Shown piece after piece: positions 49,196 through 56,954 of a DNA stretch of 64,000 nucleotides. The stretch is from positions 62,001 through 126,000 of the forward strand of contig NZ_JACGWX010000004.1 of NCBI RefSeq assembly GCF_014137945.1, read 5' to 3'. A program made the position numbers and the translations under genes. Below the pieces are notes generated by a model, which ran no database searches, was not told the origin of the DNA, and saw nothing but the letters and a program-made list of their open reading frames with translations. Numbering within the stretch: position 1 is the stretch's first letter; every line of letters starts with the position of its first letter. Source of the DNA: Microcella alkalica. GTDB lineage: Bacteria; Actinomycetota; Actinomycetes; Actinomycetales; Microbacteriaceae.

Positions 49196-49237
49196 TGCGT
49201 AGTACGCAAGGTAAAACGTATAACCCACGCGTGTCAA
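49196..49237 (-). promoter_or_regulatory. Promoter and LacI-type operator of the fructoside operon
   Basis: On the minus strand TTGACA (49237-49232) is followed after exactly 17 bases by TTACCT (49214-49209). Directly downstream lies the perfect odd palindrome TGCGTA-G-TACGCA (49208-49196), where the transcription start should be. A repressor bound there would block initiation. The palindrome size and symmetry fit LacI-family operators. Confidence 0.75.
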
Positions 49238-49331
49238 GAGGCGTGTCGAAGTCGAAGAAGTCTGGCGTCGTCATCGCCGCGCTGCGGTCACCACGATCGA
49301 GGGGACGCGGCGCGGCCATCGCGTCGCAGGG

Positions 49332-49404
49332 TGGGCCCCGTGGGGCTCGAACCCACGACCCGCGGATTAAAAGTCCGCTGCTCTACCGACTGAGCTAGAG
49401 GCCC
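49332..49404 (-). tRNA. tRNA-Lys (anticodon UUU)
   Basis: A 73-base cloverleaf on the minus strand. The acceptor arms are GGGCCTC and GGGGCCC, with discriminator A. The D-arm is AGCTCAGTCGGTAGAGC, the anticodon arm is GCGGA-CTTTTAA-TCCGC giving UUU, and the T-arm is GTGGG-TTCGAGC-CCCAC. The 3' CCA is not encoded (CC then CTGC follows). It is oriented like the LacI and BKACE genes. Confidence 0.97.
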
Positions 49405-49460
49405 GCGGCCTCCAATCTATCGCGCCCGGGTGCGAGCGCGATGCCCGCCCCCGGACGCGG

Positions 49461-50408
49461 TCAGGCGATGTTGTAGAGCGCGCGGGCCTCGTCGTGCGTG
49501 GCGATCGGGCGGCCGACCTCCCGGGCGATCTCCTGCGCCTGCTGGAGCAGCTCGAGGTTCGTGGGGTTCCGGGCGGGGTCGTAGAACAGCTCGAGCCCGG
49601 TCTTGATGTGGCCACCGAGCTCGATGGCGCGGCGGAGGATGTGGGTGTCGTCGAGCGCACCCTGACCCCAGATCGAGATGTACCAGGGGTGCGTCACCTG
49701 CGCCTCCTCGATCATCGAGAGGTAGTAGTAGAGGCTCTCGAGGCTCGGCTTCATGCCGTTGGTGCCGATGGGCTCGGTGGCGGTGAGCCCGTAGTCGCCG
49801 ATGAGGTAGAAGTCCCACATCGACCCCTGCGTCGACATCCCGCGGTTCACGTAGTGCATCGCGTGACGCAGGTGTCCGGGCTCGTAGATGCCGAAGACCA
49901 TCGCGAGGTCGCGCTCGCGGAACATCTTCACCTGGCGGGCGACGCGCTCGTAGTTGAAGCCGAACTCGGGTCCGGAGAGGTAGCCCTCGTCGTCGACATC
50001 GGTGGCGAAGAGGGTGAGGCCGGTGTCCACGCACCCGATGTTGACGTTCGCGTGGTCGTGCAGCGGGGGCACGTGCTCGAGACCGCTCTCGGTCGGAAGC
50101 AGGCGCAGGTTGTTGCACGTCGTGGGGTACCAGGTGATGTCGGGATGACGCTCCAGCACGCTCCGCCACGTGCGCATGTAGTCCTCGTAGGCGTCCTCGC
50201 CGAGCAGGTCGAAGCTGCTGTTGTGAGCGTGGATGGCGCCGGCTCCCGCCTCCCAGCAGCGGATCGCGTCCTCCGCGATCTCCTCGTACGAGACCGGCGT
50301 GTTCGGGTTCATGTCCTTCGTGCGCACCCCGTTGATGTGCGATTCGATGACGACCGGGTAGTCCCAGCTCGGCTTCCTGTCGGCGTATCTGTCCAGCGCG
50401 GTGGCCAT
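49461..50408 (-). CDS. BKACE enzyme (beta-keto acid cleavage, DUF849 family)
   Basis: A 315-residue TIM barrel of the beta-keto acid cleavage enzyme family, which condenses a beta-keto acid with acetyl-CoA and splits it to acetoacetate and a new acyl-CoA. The zinc ligands are expected at Glu22 (VVIESHING), His60 and His62 (AIHAHNS), and Glu in WGQGALDD/ELGGHIKTGLE-type positions. The Kce founder acts in lysine fermentation, but family substrates are very diverse. GGGAAAGGGAGAT precedes ATG 50408. It is divergent from the epoxide hydrolase, and both face a shared operator region. Confidence 0.88.
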   Translation of the reverse strand: MATALDRYADRKPSWDYPVVIESHINGVRTKDMNPNTPVSYEEIAEDAIRCWEAGAGAIHAHNSSFDLLGEDAYEDYMRTWRSVLERHPDITWYPTTCNNLRLLPTESGLEHVPPLHDHANVNIGCVDTGLTLFATDVDDEGYLSGPEFGFNYERVARQVKMFRERDLAMVFGIYEPGHLRHAMHYVNRGMSTQGSMWDFYLIGDYGLTATEPIGTNGMKPSLESLYYYLSMIEEAQVTHPWYISIWGQGALDDTHILRRAIELGGHIKTGLELFYDPARNPTNLELLQQAQEIAREVGRPIATHDEARALYNIA

Positions 50409-50434
50409 CGATCTCCCTTTCCCGTCGTTGCGAA

Positions 50435-50448
50435 TGGAATCTATTCAG
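50435..50448 (-). promoter_or_regulatory. Operator-like motif before the BKACE gene
   Basis: Minus strand CTGAATAGATTCCA, 27 bp before the BKACE start. It closely matches CTGAATAGAATTTCAG (59874-59889) before the glycerol-1-phosphate dehydrogenase and CTGAATAGAG (50575-50584) on the epoxide hydrolase side. It is probably one of several binding sites for the SorC-type regulator of the cluster. Confidence 0.5.
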
Positions 50449-50528
50449 AGTGTGATGATTCATGCACAGGATGACCGGGCCGCCGCGATGATGTCAAGCG
50501 CGAGGGCGCTCAATGGCGGAGAGATGCG

Positions 50529-50557
50529 TTGACATGCCCAGTCGATCGCGCTACGGT
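50529..50557 (+). promoter_or_regulatory. Near-consensus sigma-70-type promoter of the epoxide hydrolase gene
   Basis: TTGACA at 50529-50534 and TACGGT at 50552-50557 are separated by exactly 17 bases. The start should fall near 50564, about 62 bp before the epoxide hydrolase ATG. Operator-like sequences lie just downstream. Confidence 0.75.
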
Positions 50558-50574
50558 GCATAAGCAAGCAGACA

Positions 50575-50598
50575 CTGAATAGAGCGAGTGCTCGCTCT
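50575..50598 (+). promoter_or_regulatory. Operator-like motif and 18-bp perfect inverted repeat after the promoter
   Basis: CTGAATAGAG (50575-50584) overlaps the start of the inverted repeat AGAGCGAG-TG-CTCGCTCT (50581-50598). Both lie between the predicted transcription start and the ribosome-binding site AAGGAGG. Repressor binding or an mRNA hairpin here would control the epoxide hydrolase gene. Confidence 0.55.
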
Positions 50599-50625
50599 GG
50601 CGGCCGTGAACAAGGAGGTTCAACG

Positions 50626-51861
50626 ATGTCGGCATCCCCCGAGGTGCGCCCCTTCCGCGTCAGCATCCCCGATGCGGATCTCGAGGACATGATGGAGCGC
50701 CTCAAGCGCACCCGCTTCCCCGAGGACTTCGCGAACGACGACTGGCGCTACGGGTACAACACCGCGTACCACCGCACCCTCGTCGACTACTGGATCAACG
50801 AGTACGACTGGCGCGACGTGGAGCGCCGGATGAACGAGCTCCCGCAGTTCACGGTTGACCTGATGGGCGTGCCGCTGCACTTCATCCACGTCAAGGGCAA
50901 GGGCAAGAACCCCATGCCGCTGCTCCTCCACCACGGCTGGCCGTGGACCTTCTGGGATGTCCGCAAGGTCATCGAGCCCCTCACTGACCCCGTGAAGTTC
51001 GGCGGCAAGGAGGAGGACGCCTTCGACGTCGTCCTCATCTCCCTCCCCGGCTACGGCTTCTCCTCGCCGCTGCGCGAGACCGGCTGGAACTTCTGGCACA
51101 CCGCCGACCTCGAGAACGCCCTGATGAAGGACGTTCTGGGTTACGAGAAGTACGCCACGGCCGGCGGCGACTGGGGCGCGCTCATCGCGCAGCAGCACGG
51201 TCACAAGTACGAGAACGACGTCATCGGTCTCTACACCCACTTCCCGGCGCAGATGTCGCACTACCTGCCCGATCACCCCGACCAGCCCGCCGGCGTCGAG
51301 TTCGACCCCTTCCTCGGCCTTCCCGCCGAGAGCGAGTACACCGCGGAGGAGGCCGGCTGGTTCGAGCGCGGCAAGCTGTTCGTCGAGCGCGAGAGCGGGT
51401 ACGGCGAGATCCAGCTGACCAAACCGCAGACTCTCGCGGCGCTCGTCGCCGACTCGCCCGCCGCCCAGCTCGCCTGGATCACCGAGAAGCGGTACTTCTG
51501 GGGCCTCGCCGAGCGCGGCGTCGGAACCGAGGCCTTCGAGAGGGTCTGGCCCAAGGAGGACCTCGTCACCACGGCGGCGGTCTACTTCCTGACCAACACA
51601 GGAGGCACCTCCTCGCGCTACTACTGGGAGTGCCGCGGCAACCCCTGGTCGCCGAGCCACGACCGCTTCCCGGTCGTCGGTGTACCGACCGCCGTCTCGA
51701 TCTACCCGGGCGAGATCTACAAGCCCCCGATGACCTGGACGTCGAAGTACTTCAACCTCCATCAGTACCGCGTCCACTCCACCGGCGGGCACTTCGCTCC
51801 ACTGGAGGAGCCGGAGATCTACGTGGACGACGTCCGCACGTTCTTTCGGACTCTGCGCTGA
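50626..51861 (+). CDS. Epoxide hydrolase (EHN-domain alpha/beta hydrolase)
   Basis: A 411-residue epoxide hydrolase of the microsomal type. The N-terminal EHN domain (PFRVSIPDADLEDMMERLKR ... WRYGYNTAYHRTLVDYW) lids an alpha/beta-hydrolase core. LLHHGWPWTFWD is the HGxP oxyanion segment. ATAGGDWGALIAQQ contains the nucleophile Asp, and STGGHFAPLEEPE the catalytic His. It opens epoxides to vicinal diols through an ester intermediate. AAGGAGG stands 8 bp before ATG 50626. Its link to the neighbouring import and polyol genes is by shared operator-like motifs only. Confidence 0.9.
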   Translation: MSASPEVRPFRVSIPDADLEDMMERLKRTRFPEDFANDDWRYGYNTAYHRTLVDYWINEYDWRDVERRMNELPQFTVDLMGVPLHFIHVKGKGKNPMPLLLHHGWPWTFWDVRKVIEPLTDPVKFGGKEEDAFDVVLISLPGYGFSSPLRETGWNFWHTADLENALMKDVLGYEKYATAGGDWGALIAQQHGHKYENDVIGLYTHFPAQMSHYLPDHPDQPAGVEFDPFLGLPAESEYTAEEAGWFERGKLFVERESGYGEIQLTKPQTLAALVADSPAAQLAWITEKRYFWGLAERGVGTEAFERVWPKEDLVTTAAVYFLTNTGGTSSRYYWECRGNPWSPSHDRFPVVGVPTAVSIYPGEIYKPPMTWTSKYFNLHQYRVHSTGGHFAPLEEPEIYVDDVRTFFRTLR

Positions 51862-51914
51862 TCGGCGCAGCGGCCGACATCGCGTCGCCCGGATAACGAA
51901 TCCGTCACGCGCGA

Positions 51915-51948
51915 GGCATTCCCCCGCAGGCCCTTGTGGGGGGATGCC
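51915..51948 (+). terminator. Terminator hairpin after the epoxide hydrolase gene
   Basis: Arms GGCATTCCCCC and GGGGGGATGCC pair over 11 bp (one T-G pair) around a 12-base loop, 53 bp after the stop codon. It separates the epoxide hydrolase transcript from the transporter operon. Confidence 0.75.
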
Positions 51949-51958
51949 CTTCCGCTTA

Positions 51959-51996
51959 CCATTCAAGTGAATGGCGAGCATTATATTGAATAAAAA
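51959..51996 (+). promoter_or_regulatory. 16-bp palindrome and AT-rich promoter of the transporter operon
   Basis: CCATTCA-AG-TGAATGG (51959-51974) is a perfect palindrome and is followed by TATATT (51982-51987), a likely -10 element, then TTGAATAAAA (51986-51995). Operators of the SorC/DeoR type, such as Bacillus subtilis DeoR, contain ATTGAA/TTCAAT half-sites, which are echoed here. A regulator bound to the palindrome would cover the -35 region. Confidence 0.6.
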
Positions 51997-52042
51997 TGCC
52001 AACCGCTCGGAACCGAGTGCTCAATCCACCAAGGAGTCGAAG

Positions 52043-53191
52043 ATGTCTCTTTCCTCACAGCGCGGCCGGATCGCTCGTGCATCCGCGTTCGCCGCCGCCG
52101 CCTCGCTCGCCCTCGTGGGCTGCACGACGACCGCCGGAAGCGGCGGCGAGGACGCCGGCCCGATCGCCAAGGAGGACATCGTCCTCGTGGCCTCGGTGAT
52201 CAACACCGCCAACCCCTACTTCACCGCCAACATCGAGGGCGCCGAGGCGCTCGCCGCCGAGCTCGATCTCCCGCTCGAGATCGTCGACTCGGAGAACTCG
52301 TCGCAGACCGAGATCTCCAAGATCCAGGCCATTCTCGCCCAGGGCAAGAAGGTCGTCATGTTCGTCAACACCGTGGCGAGCTCCGACACTCCCACCATCG
52401 TCGACGCCGTGACGCGCGCCGGCGGCTACGTGTCGATCTGGTGGAACAAGCCGGACGAGTTCGAGCCGTGGGACCAGAGCGACAACTTCGTCGCTTTCCA
52501 GAAGCACCCTGGCATCGAGTCGGGTCGCTGCAACGCGCAGGCCATCGGCGACGCGCTCGGCGGCGAGGGCAACGTGATCATGCTCCCCGGCGTCGCGGAC
52601 AGCACCACGAGCCAGACCCGCGTCGTCGGCTTCAAGGCCGAGCTCGAGGAGAACTACCCGGGCATCACCATCCTCGAGGAGCAACCCTCGAACTGGGACC
52701 CGGTGCTCGCGAACCAGAACGCGCGCGACATGATCGCCAAGTACGGCGACGAGATCGACGCCGTCTGGAGCGCTGACGACGGCATGCAGCTCGGCGCCCT
52801 TCAGGCGTTCGAGGACGCCGGCCTGCTCGAGCAGGTCAAGTTCGCGTCCGACGGCCTCTACCCCGACACGGTCGAGCTCATGAAGGAGGGCTACGGCAAC
52901 AACGCCATCGTCGGCGAGACCTTCCACCGCGGCTACATGGCCTCGGCGATCGGCCTCTACACCGCCTACCTCGCGGCCACCGGCGAGATCGACCCGTCGG
53001 AGCTCCCGAACGAGAAGCGCACGAGCTTCTTCGACATCAAGTGCGTCACGCCGGACAACCTCGACGAGTATGCCCAGTACGACGAGCCGGGGGCTGCCGC
53101 GGCCTTCGTGAAGGAGCTCATCGAGAACGGCCCGTGGGACACCGAGCCCGCCACCCTCGTGGGCGGCGGCGGTCCCGAAGTCCTCGACTAG
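52043..53191 (+). CDS. Sugar ABC transporter substrate-binding lipoprotein (RbsB-like)
   Basis: A 382-residue periplasmic-binding-protein type 1 (family 2 sugar) protein. The signal peptide ends in the lipobox SLALVGC (Cys about residue 27). The mature part has ASVINTANPYFTANIEGAEA at the N-terminus of the first lobe, and IWSADDGMQLGALQAFEDAG-like AVWSADDGMQLGALQAFEDA in the hinge/second lobe. It captures a small sugar, polyol or related compound outside the cell. AAGGAG lies 6 bp before ATG 52043. It is the first gene of a four-component importer. Confidence 0.92.
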   Translation: MSLSSQRGRIARASAFAAAASLALVGCTTTAGSGGEDAGPIAKEDIVLVASVINTANPYFTANIEGAEALAAELDLPLEIVDSENSSQTEISKIQAILAQGKKVVMFVNTVASSDTPTIVDAVTRAGGYVSIWWNKPDEFEPWDQSDNFVAFQKHPGIESGRCNAQAIGDALGGEGNVIMLPGVADSTTSQTRVVGFKAELEENYPGITILEEQPSNWDPVLANQNARDMIAKYGDEIDAVWSADDGMQLGALQAFEDAGLLEQVKFASDGLYPDTVELMKEGYGNNAIVGETFHRGYMASAIGLYTAYLAATGEIDPSELPNEKRTSFFDIKCVTPDNLDEYAQYDEPGAAAAFVKELIENGPWDTEPATLVGGGGPEVLD

Positions 53192-53208
53192 CAGGTCGCA
53201 ACCCCCTT

Positions 53209-53249
53209 GCCGCTCCCGCCGTCCTCGCCAGGAGGACGGCGGGAGCGGC
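53209..53249 (+). terminator. Strong hairpin between binding-protein and permease genes
   Basis: A perfect 18-bp stem (arms 53209-53226 and 53232-53249, arm GCCGCTCCCGCCGTCCTC) with a 5-base loop and no U-run. It should stabilise the upstream mRNA or attenuate read-through, so that the binding protein is made in excess of the membrane components. Confidence 0.82.
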
Positions 53250-53292
53250 CCCCTCACCACAGACACCGTCGTCTTTCGTCAGGAGAATCACC

Positions 53293-54342
53293 ATGGCTCA
53301 GAGGAATCCGACCCTCGACCGGCCGGTCGCCATCGACACGACCGCAATCAGGGTGCGCGAGCAGGGCATCGAGCGCCGTGCTCGGTTCCGCAGCATCTCA
53401 GAACCGCTGGGGCTGCTGATAGCCCTGGTCGTTCTCCTGATCGTCTTCTCCCTGCTCAACGACCGATTCCTCACGATCGGCAACGCGCAGAACATCCTCA
53501 CCCAGGCGTCCATCCCGCTCATCATCGCGGTCGGCGCCACCCTCGTCATCCTGCTCGGCTCCATCGACCTCTCCGTCGAGGGCGTCATGGGAGCCGCAGG
53601 CATGACCTGGATCCTCCTCACCGCGAACTCGCGAGGAGGCGAGGGTCTCGGAGCGTGGGCCTGGGTCATCGCGCTCGGCGTCGCCCTCCTCTTCGGCCTC
53701 GCCAACGGCCTCATCTTCACGGGCCTGAAGGTCCCGTCCTTCATCGTCACCCTTGGCATGTGGTACGTCGGGCTCGGCTTCGCGACGATCCTCTACGGCC
53801 GCGACCTGTTCCCCCGCCTGGAGGACGCCGCGCTCAAGGGATGGACCTCGCAGCTAACGCTCGGCCTCCCCAACGCCTTCTGGCTCGCCCTGCTCGTGAT
53901 CGGCATCGGGCTCGCCGTCGTCCGGTACACGCGCGTCGGCCGCGTCGCCCTCGCGATCGGCAACAGCGAGACCATCGCCCGCGCAGCCGGACTCCCCGCC
54001 TTCCGCGTCAAGGTCGCCGTCTTCGCGATCGCCGCCGTCCTGAGCGGCCTGGGCGGCATCCTCGCCACAATCCAGCTCGACATCGGGTCGCCGCTCGTCG
54101 GCTCCGGCCTCCTATTCATCGTCATCCCGGCCGTCGTGATCGGCGGCACGAGCCTCGGCGGCGGCAGGGGCGGCATCCTCCGCACCGTGCTCGGCGTCTT
54201 CCTGCTCACGGTGCTCAACAACGGCCTGATCCTCTCGGGCGTCGACACGAGCTGGCAGTCGGCCGTCTCCGGCGTGATCCTCGTCGCCGCGATCGTCTTC
54301 GCGGCGTGGTCGCACCGCGACCGCCTGGGGGTGGCGAAGTGA
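53293..54342 (+). CDS. Sugar ABC transporter permease (RbsC-like), first subunit
   Basis: A 349-residue BPD_transp_2 permease with eight to ten helices. VILLGSIDLSVEGVMGAAGM and ANGLIFTGLKVPSFIVTLGM are the family core, and GRVALAIGNSETIARAAGLP is the loop contacting the ATPase. AGGAG precedes ATG 53293. It ends in GTGA, overlapping the start of the ATPase gene. A different second permease follows the ATPase, so the channel is probably a heterodimer. Confidence 0.93.
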   Translation: MAQRNPTLDRPVAIDTTAIRVREQGIERRARFRSISEPLGLLIALVVLLIVFSLLNDRFLTIGNAQNILTQASIPLIIAVGATLVILLGSIDLSVEGVMGAAGMTWILLTANSRGGEGLGAWAWVIALGVALLFGLANGLIFTGLKVPSFIVTLGMWYVGLGFATILYGRDLFPRLEDAALKGWTSQLTLGLPNAFWLALLVIGIGLAVVRYTRVGRVALAIGNSETIARAAGLPAFRVKVAVFAIAAVLSGLGGILATIQLDIGSPLVGSGLLFIVIPAVVIGGTSLGGGRGGILRTVLGVFLLTVLNNGLILSGVDTSWQSAVSGVILVAAIVFAAWSHRDRLGVAK

Positions 54343-55928
54343 CCGCTCGAACCGCAGCCGACGCATCCGCCCGCACCGCCCACGAGAACGAGGTGACCGC
54401 CATGAGCGACACGACCCCGGTGCTCCGCCTGTCAGGGATCTCGAAGACGTTCGGCATGAACAAGGCGGTCGACTCCGTCTCGTTCGAGATCCTGCCCGGC
54501 GAGGTGATCGGCCTCATCGGCGAGAACGGTGCGGGCAAGTCCACCCTCCTGAAGATGCTCTCCGGCAACTACCGCCCCGATGCCGGCACGATCGAGGTCA
54601 ACGGCGCCCCGCAGACCTTCCGCGGCCCGGCCGACGCGCTCCGCAGCGGCATCGGCGTCGTGCACCAGGAGCAGTCGCTCTTCACGAACCTCACCGTCGC
54701 CGAGAACATCGAGATCAACACGCCGGCCGGGCGCGGCGGAGTCAGCCGCCTCGGGCTCTACAACTGGCGTCGCCTCAACCGCGACGCGGCCAGGGCGCTC
54801 GAGCTCATCGGATCGAAGCTTGACCCGAACACCCGGGTGAGCGACCTCACCTTCGTCGACCGGCAGATGGTCGAGATCGCCCGCGCGATCCGCGTGAGCG
54901 CCTCGAGCCACACCCCGCCGCTCGTCATCCTCGACGAGCCGACGGCGATCCTCGAGCGCACCGAGACCGAGATCCTCGAGCGCGAGATCAGCAAGTTGCG
55001 CGACATCGGGTCGGTCATCTTCGTCTCGCACCGCCTCGACGAGGTTCTGCGCATCTGCGACCGCGTGCTCGTCATGAGCAACGGGCGCCTCATCGCCGAC
55101 CGCCGCTCGCGCGAGACGAACGAGGACGAGCTGTTCCGCCTCATGGTGGGCCGCGAGGTGCACGCCGCGCAGCGCGCCCGCTCGAGCGTCGCACCCGGCA
55201 CGACCCCCGTCATCGCGGTCTCGGAGCTCGCCCGCACGGGAGAGTTCGCGGACGTCTCGTTCGACGTCTACCCCGGCCGGGTCCTCGCGGTACTCGGCAC
55301 TAGCGGCTCCGGGCGCGAGTCGCTCGTCCGCACGATCTTCGGCGCGGAGGCGGCGACGTCGGGCACCGTCGCGATCGGGGGGGATGCCTCGGCCAGGCCG
55401 TCGATTCAGCGCTCGGTCAGGAGCGGCATCGGCTACCTGCCCGCCGAGCGCAAGACGGAGGGCATGGTGGGTGAGATGCCCGCCGACGAGAACCTCACGC
55501 TCACGCACCCCGGCCGCGCCGCGGTCGGCCCGTTCGAGCTGCCCCGCCGCCGCCGCGCGATCGCCGCCGAGTGGTTCGAGACACTCGACATCCGCCCGCG
55601 CACCCCCGAGCGCCAGCTCGGCGAGTTCTCCGGCGGAAACCAGCAGAAGGTCGTACTCGCCAAGTGGCTCAACTCCGACGAGCTGCGCGCGCTCCTGCTC
55701 GACCACCCGCTGCGCGGCCTCGACCCGGGGGCCGCCGAGACGGTCAACGAGCAGGTGCGCGCCGTGTGCGACGCCGGGACGGCGATCGTGCTCATCCCCG
55801 ACACGATCGAGGAGGCGCTCGAGATTGCGGACGACATCATCGTCATGCGCGACGGCCGAGTCTCCGGCCGGTACGACCTCGGTCACGACGATCCCACCAC
55901 GCTCGACCTGCTCGAAAGGATGCTGTGA
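54339..55928 (+). CDS. Sugar ABC transporter ATP-binding protein with two nucleotide-binding domains (RbsA-like)
   Basis: A 529-residue fused ATPase. The first domain has IGENGAGKSTLLKML (Walker A) and LVILDEPTAILERTE (Walker B), but a weak signature (LTFVDRQMVEIARAI). The second domain has LGTSGSGRESLVR (Walker A with Arg for Lys, common in this class), a canonical signature FSGGNQQKVVLAKWL, and LLLDHPLRGLDPGA, in which the catalytic Glu after Asp is His. The second site is therefore probably not hydrolytic. GTG 54339 overlaps the upstream permease stop by 4 bp, and its stop overlaps the next ATG. Confidence 0.92.
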   Translation: MTARTAADASARTAHENEVTAMSDTTPVLRLSGISKTFGMNKAVDSVSFEILPGEVIGLIGENGAGKSTLLKMLSGNYRPDAGTIEVNGAPQTFRGPADALRSGIGVVHQEQSLFTNLTVAENIEINTPAGRGGVSRLGLYNWRRLNRDAARALELIGSKLDPNTRVSDLTFVDRQMVEIARAIRVSASSHTPPLVILDEPTAILERTETEILEREISKLRDIGSVIFVSHRLDEVLRICDRVLVMSNGRLIADRRSRETNEDELFRLMVGREVHAAQRARSSVAPGTTPVIAVSELARTGEFADVSFDVYPGRVLAVLGTSGSGRESLVRTIFGAEAATSGTVAIGGDASARPSIQRSVRSGIGYLPAERKTEGMVGEMPADENLTLTHPGRAAVGPFELPRRRRAIAAEWFETLDIRPRTPERQLGEFSGGNQQKVVLAKWLNSDELRALLLDHPLRGLDPGAAETVNEQVRAVCDAGTAIVLIPDTIEEALEIADDIIVMRDGRVSGRYDLGHDDPTTLDLLERML

Positions 55929-56935
55929 TGAGCACCACGGTCACGGAGGCCACGCCCACGACGGACGCCGCGCCTCGCCCCCGCCGTAGGATCCCCGGTC
56001 GCCACGCCTGGCAGGCCGTCGGCCCGATCGTCATCTTCGTGGCGATGCTCGTCGTCGTCGCCATCCTCACCCCGGCATTCATCGGCGGCGGCGGCCTCGC
56101 GATCGTCGCGACCTCGTCGGCGCCCATCCTCCTGCTCGCCCTAGGGCAGGCGATGGTGCTCAACGTCGGCTCGATCGACCTCTCGAACGCGGCGATCGCC
56201 CTGCTCGGCGCGATCCTGCTGGCGCTGACCCTCGGGCCCGTCGCCGGGGCGGCCCCGCTCGTGATCCTGCTCGCCACGACTCTCTTCGGGGCGGTCAACG
56301 GCTTCCTCGTCGCGACCTTCCAGGTCCCGTCGTTCGCACTCACGCTCGGCACGCTAGGCATTTTCCAGGCGGCGGCTCTCGTCCTGAGCGGGCGGACCAC
56401 CGTCTACGTCTCGGCCAACAGCGAGGTCACCTCGACGCTGTACCAGACCGGTATCGCGAACGTGCCTATGACCTTCTGGATCGCGGTCGTCTTCGCCGTC
56501 GTGCTGTGGGTCATGATGCGCTACACGCGCGTCGGGCGCGGCCTGACCGCGATCGGGAAGAACGAGTCGGCCGCGATCTTCTCGGCCGTGCGCACGCGCA
56601 GCCTCAAGGTGCTCGCCTTCGCGCTCTCCGGCTTCGCCGCCGGACTCGGCAGCATCGCGATCATCGCGCAGGCCGGGTCGGCCTCCCCGAGCGGGCTCGG
56701 CAGCGACCTGCTGCTGCCCGCGATCGCCGCGGCCCTCATCGGCGGCACCTCGATCTCCGGCGGCGTGGTCAACCCGCTCGCCGTGATCTTCGGAGCCCTC
56801 ACCGTCGCGCTCGTTCCGATCGCGTCCGCCGCGATCGGCATCCCCACCCAGGCGCAGAGCCTCGTGTACGGCGTCGTCATCATCGCGATCGTCGCCCTCA
56901 CGATGTCGCGCAACAAGTCCAGCATCGTCAAGTAA
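55928..56935 (+). CDS. Sugar ABC transporter permease (RbsC-like), second subunit
   Basis: A 335-residue BPD_transp_2 permease. AMVLNVGSIDLSNAAIALLG and VNGFLVATFQVPSFALTLGT are the family core, and GRGLTAIGKNESAAIFSAVR is the coupling loop. It is clearly different from the first permease in sequence. ATG 55928 shares a base with the ATPase TGA. The dipeptidase-like gene follows after 19 bp, indicating one transcript. Confidence 0.93.
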   Translation: MSTTVTEATPTTDAAPRPRRRIPGRHAWQAVGPIVIFVAMLVVVAILTPAFIGGGGLAIVATSSAPILLLALGQAMVLNVGSIDLSNAAIALLGAILLALTLGPVAGAAPLVILLATTLFGAVNGFLVATFQVPSFALTLGTLGIFQAAALVLSGRTTVYVSANSEVTSTLYQTGIANVPMTFWIAVVFAVVLWVMMRYTRVGRGLTAIGKNESAAIFSAVRTRSLKVLAFALSGFAAGLGSIAIIAQAGSASPSGLGSDLLLPAIAAALIGGTSISGGVVNPLAVIFGALTVALVPIASAAIGIPTQAQSLVYGVVIIAIVALTMSRNKSSIVK

Positions 56936-56954
56936 CCAGCGAGAGGAATCCACC

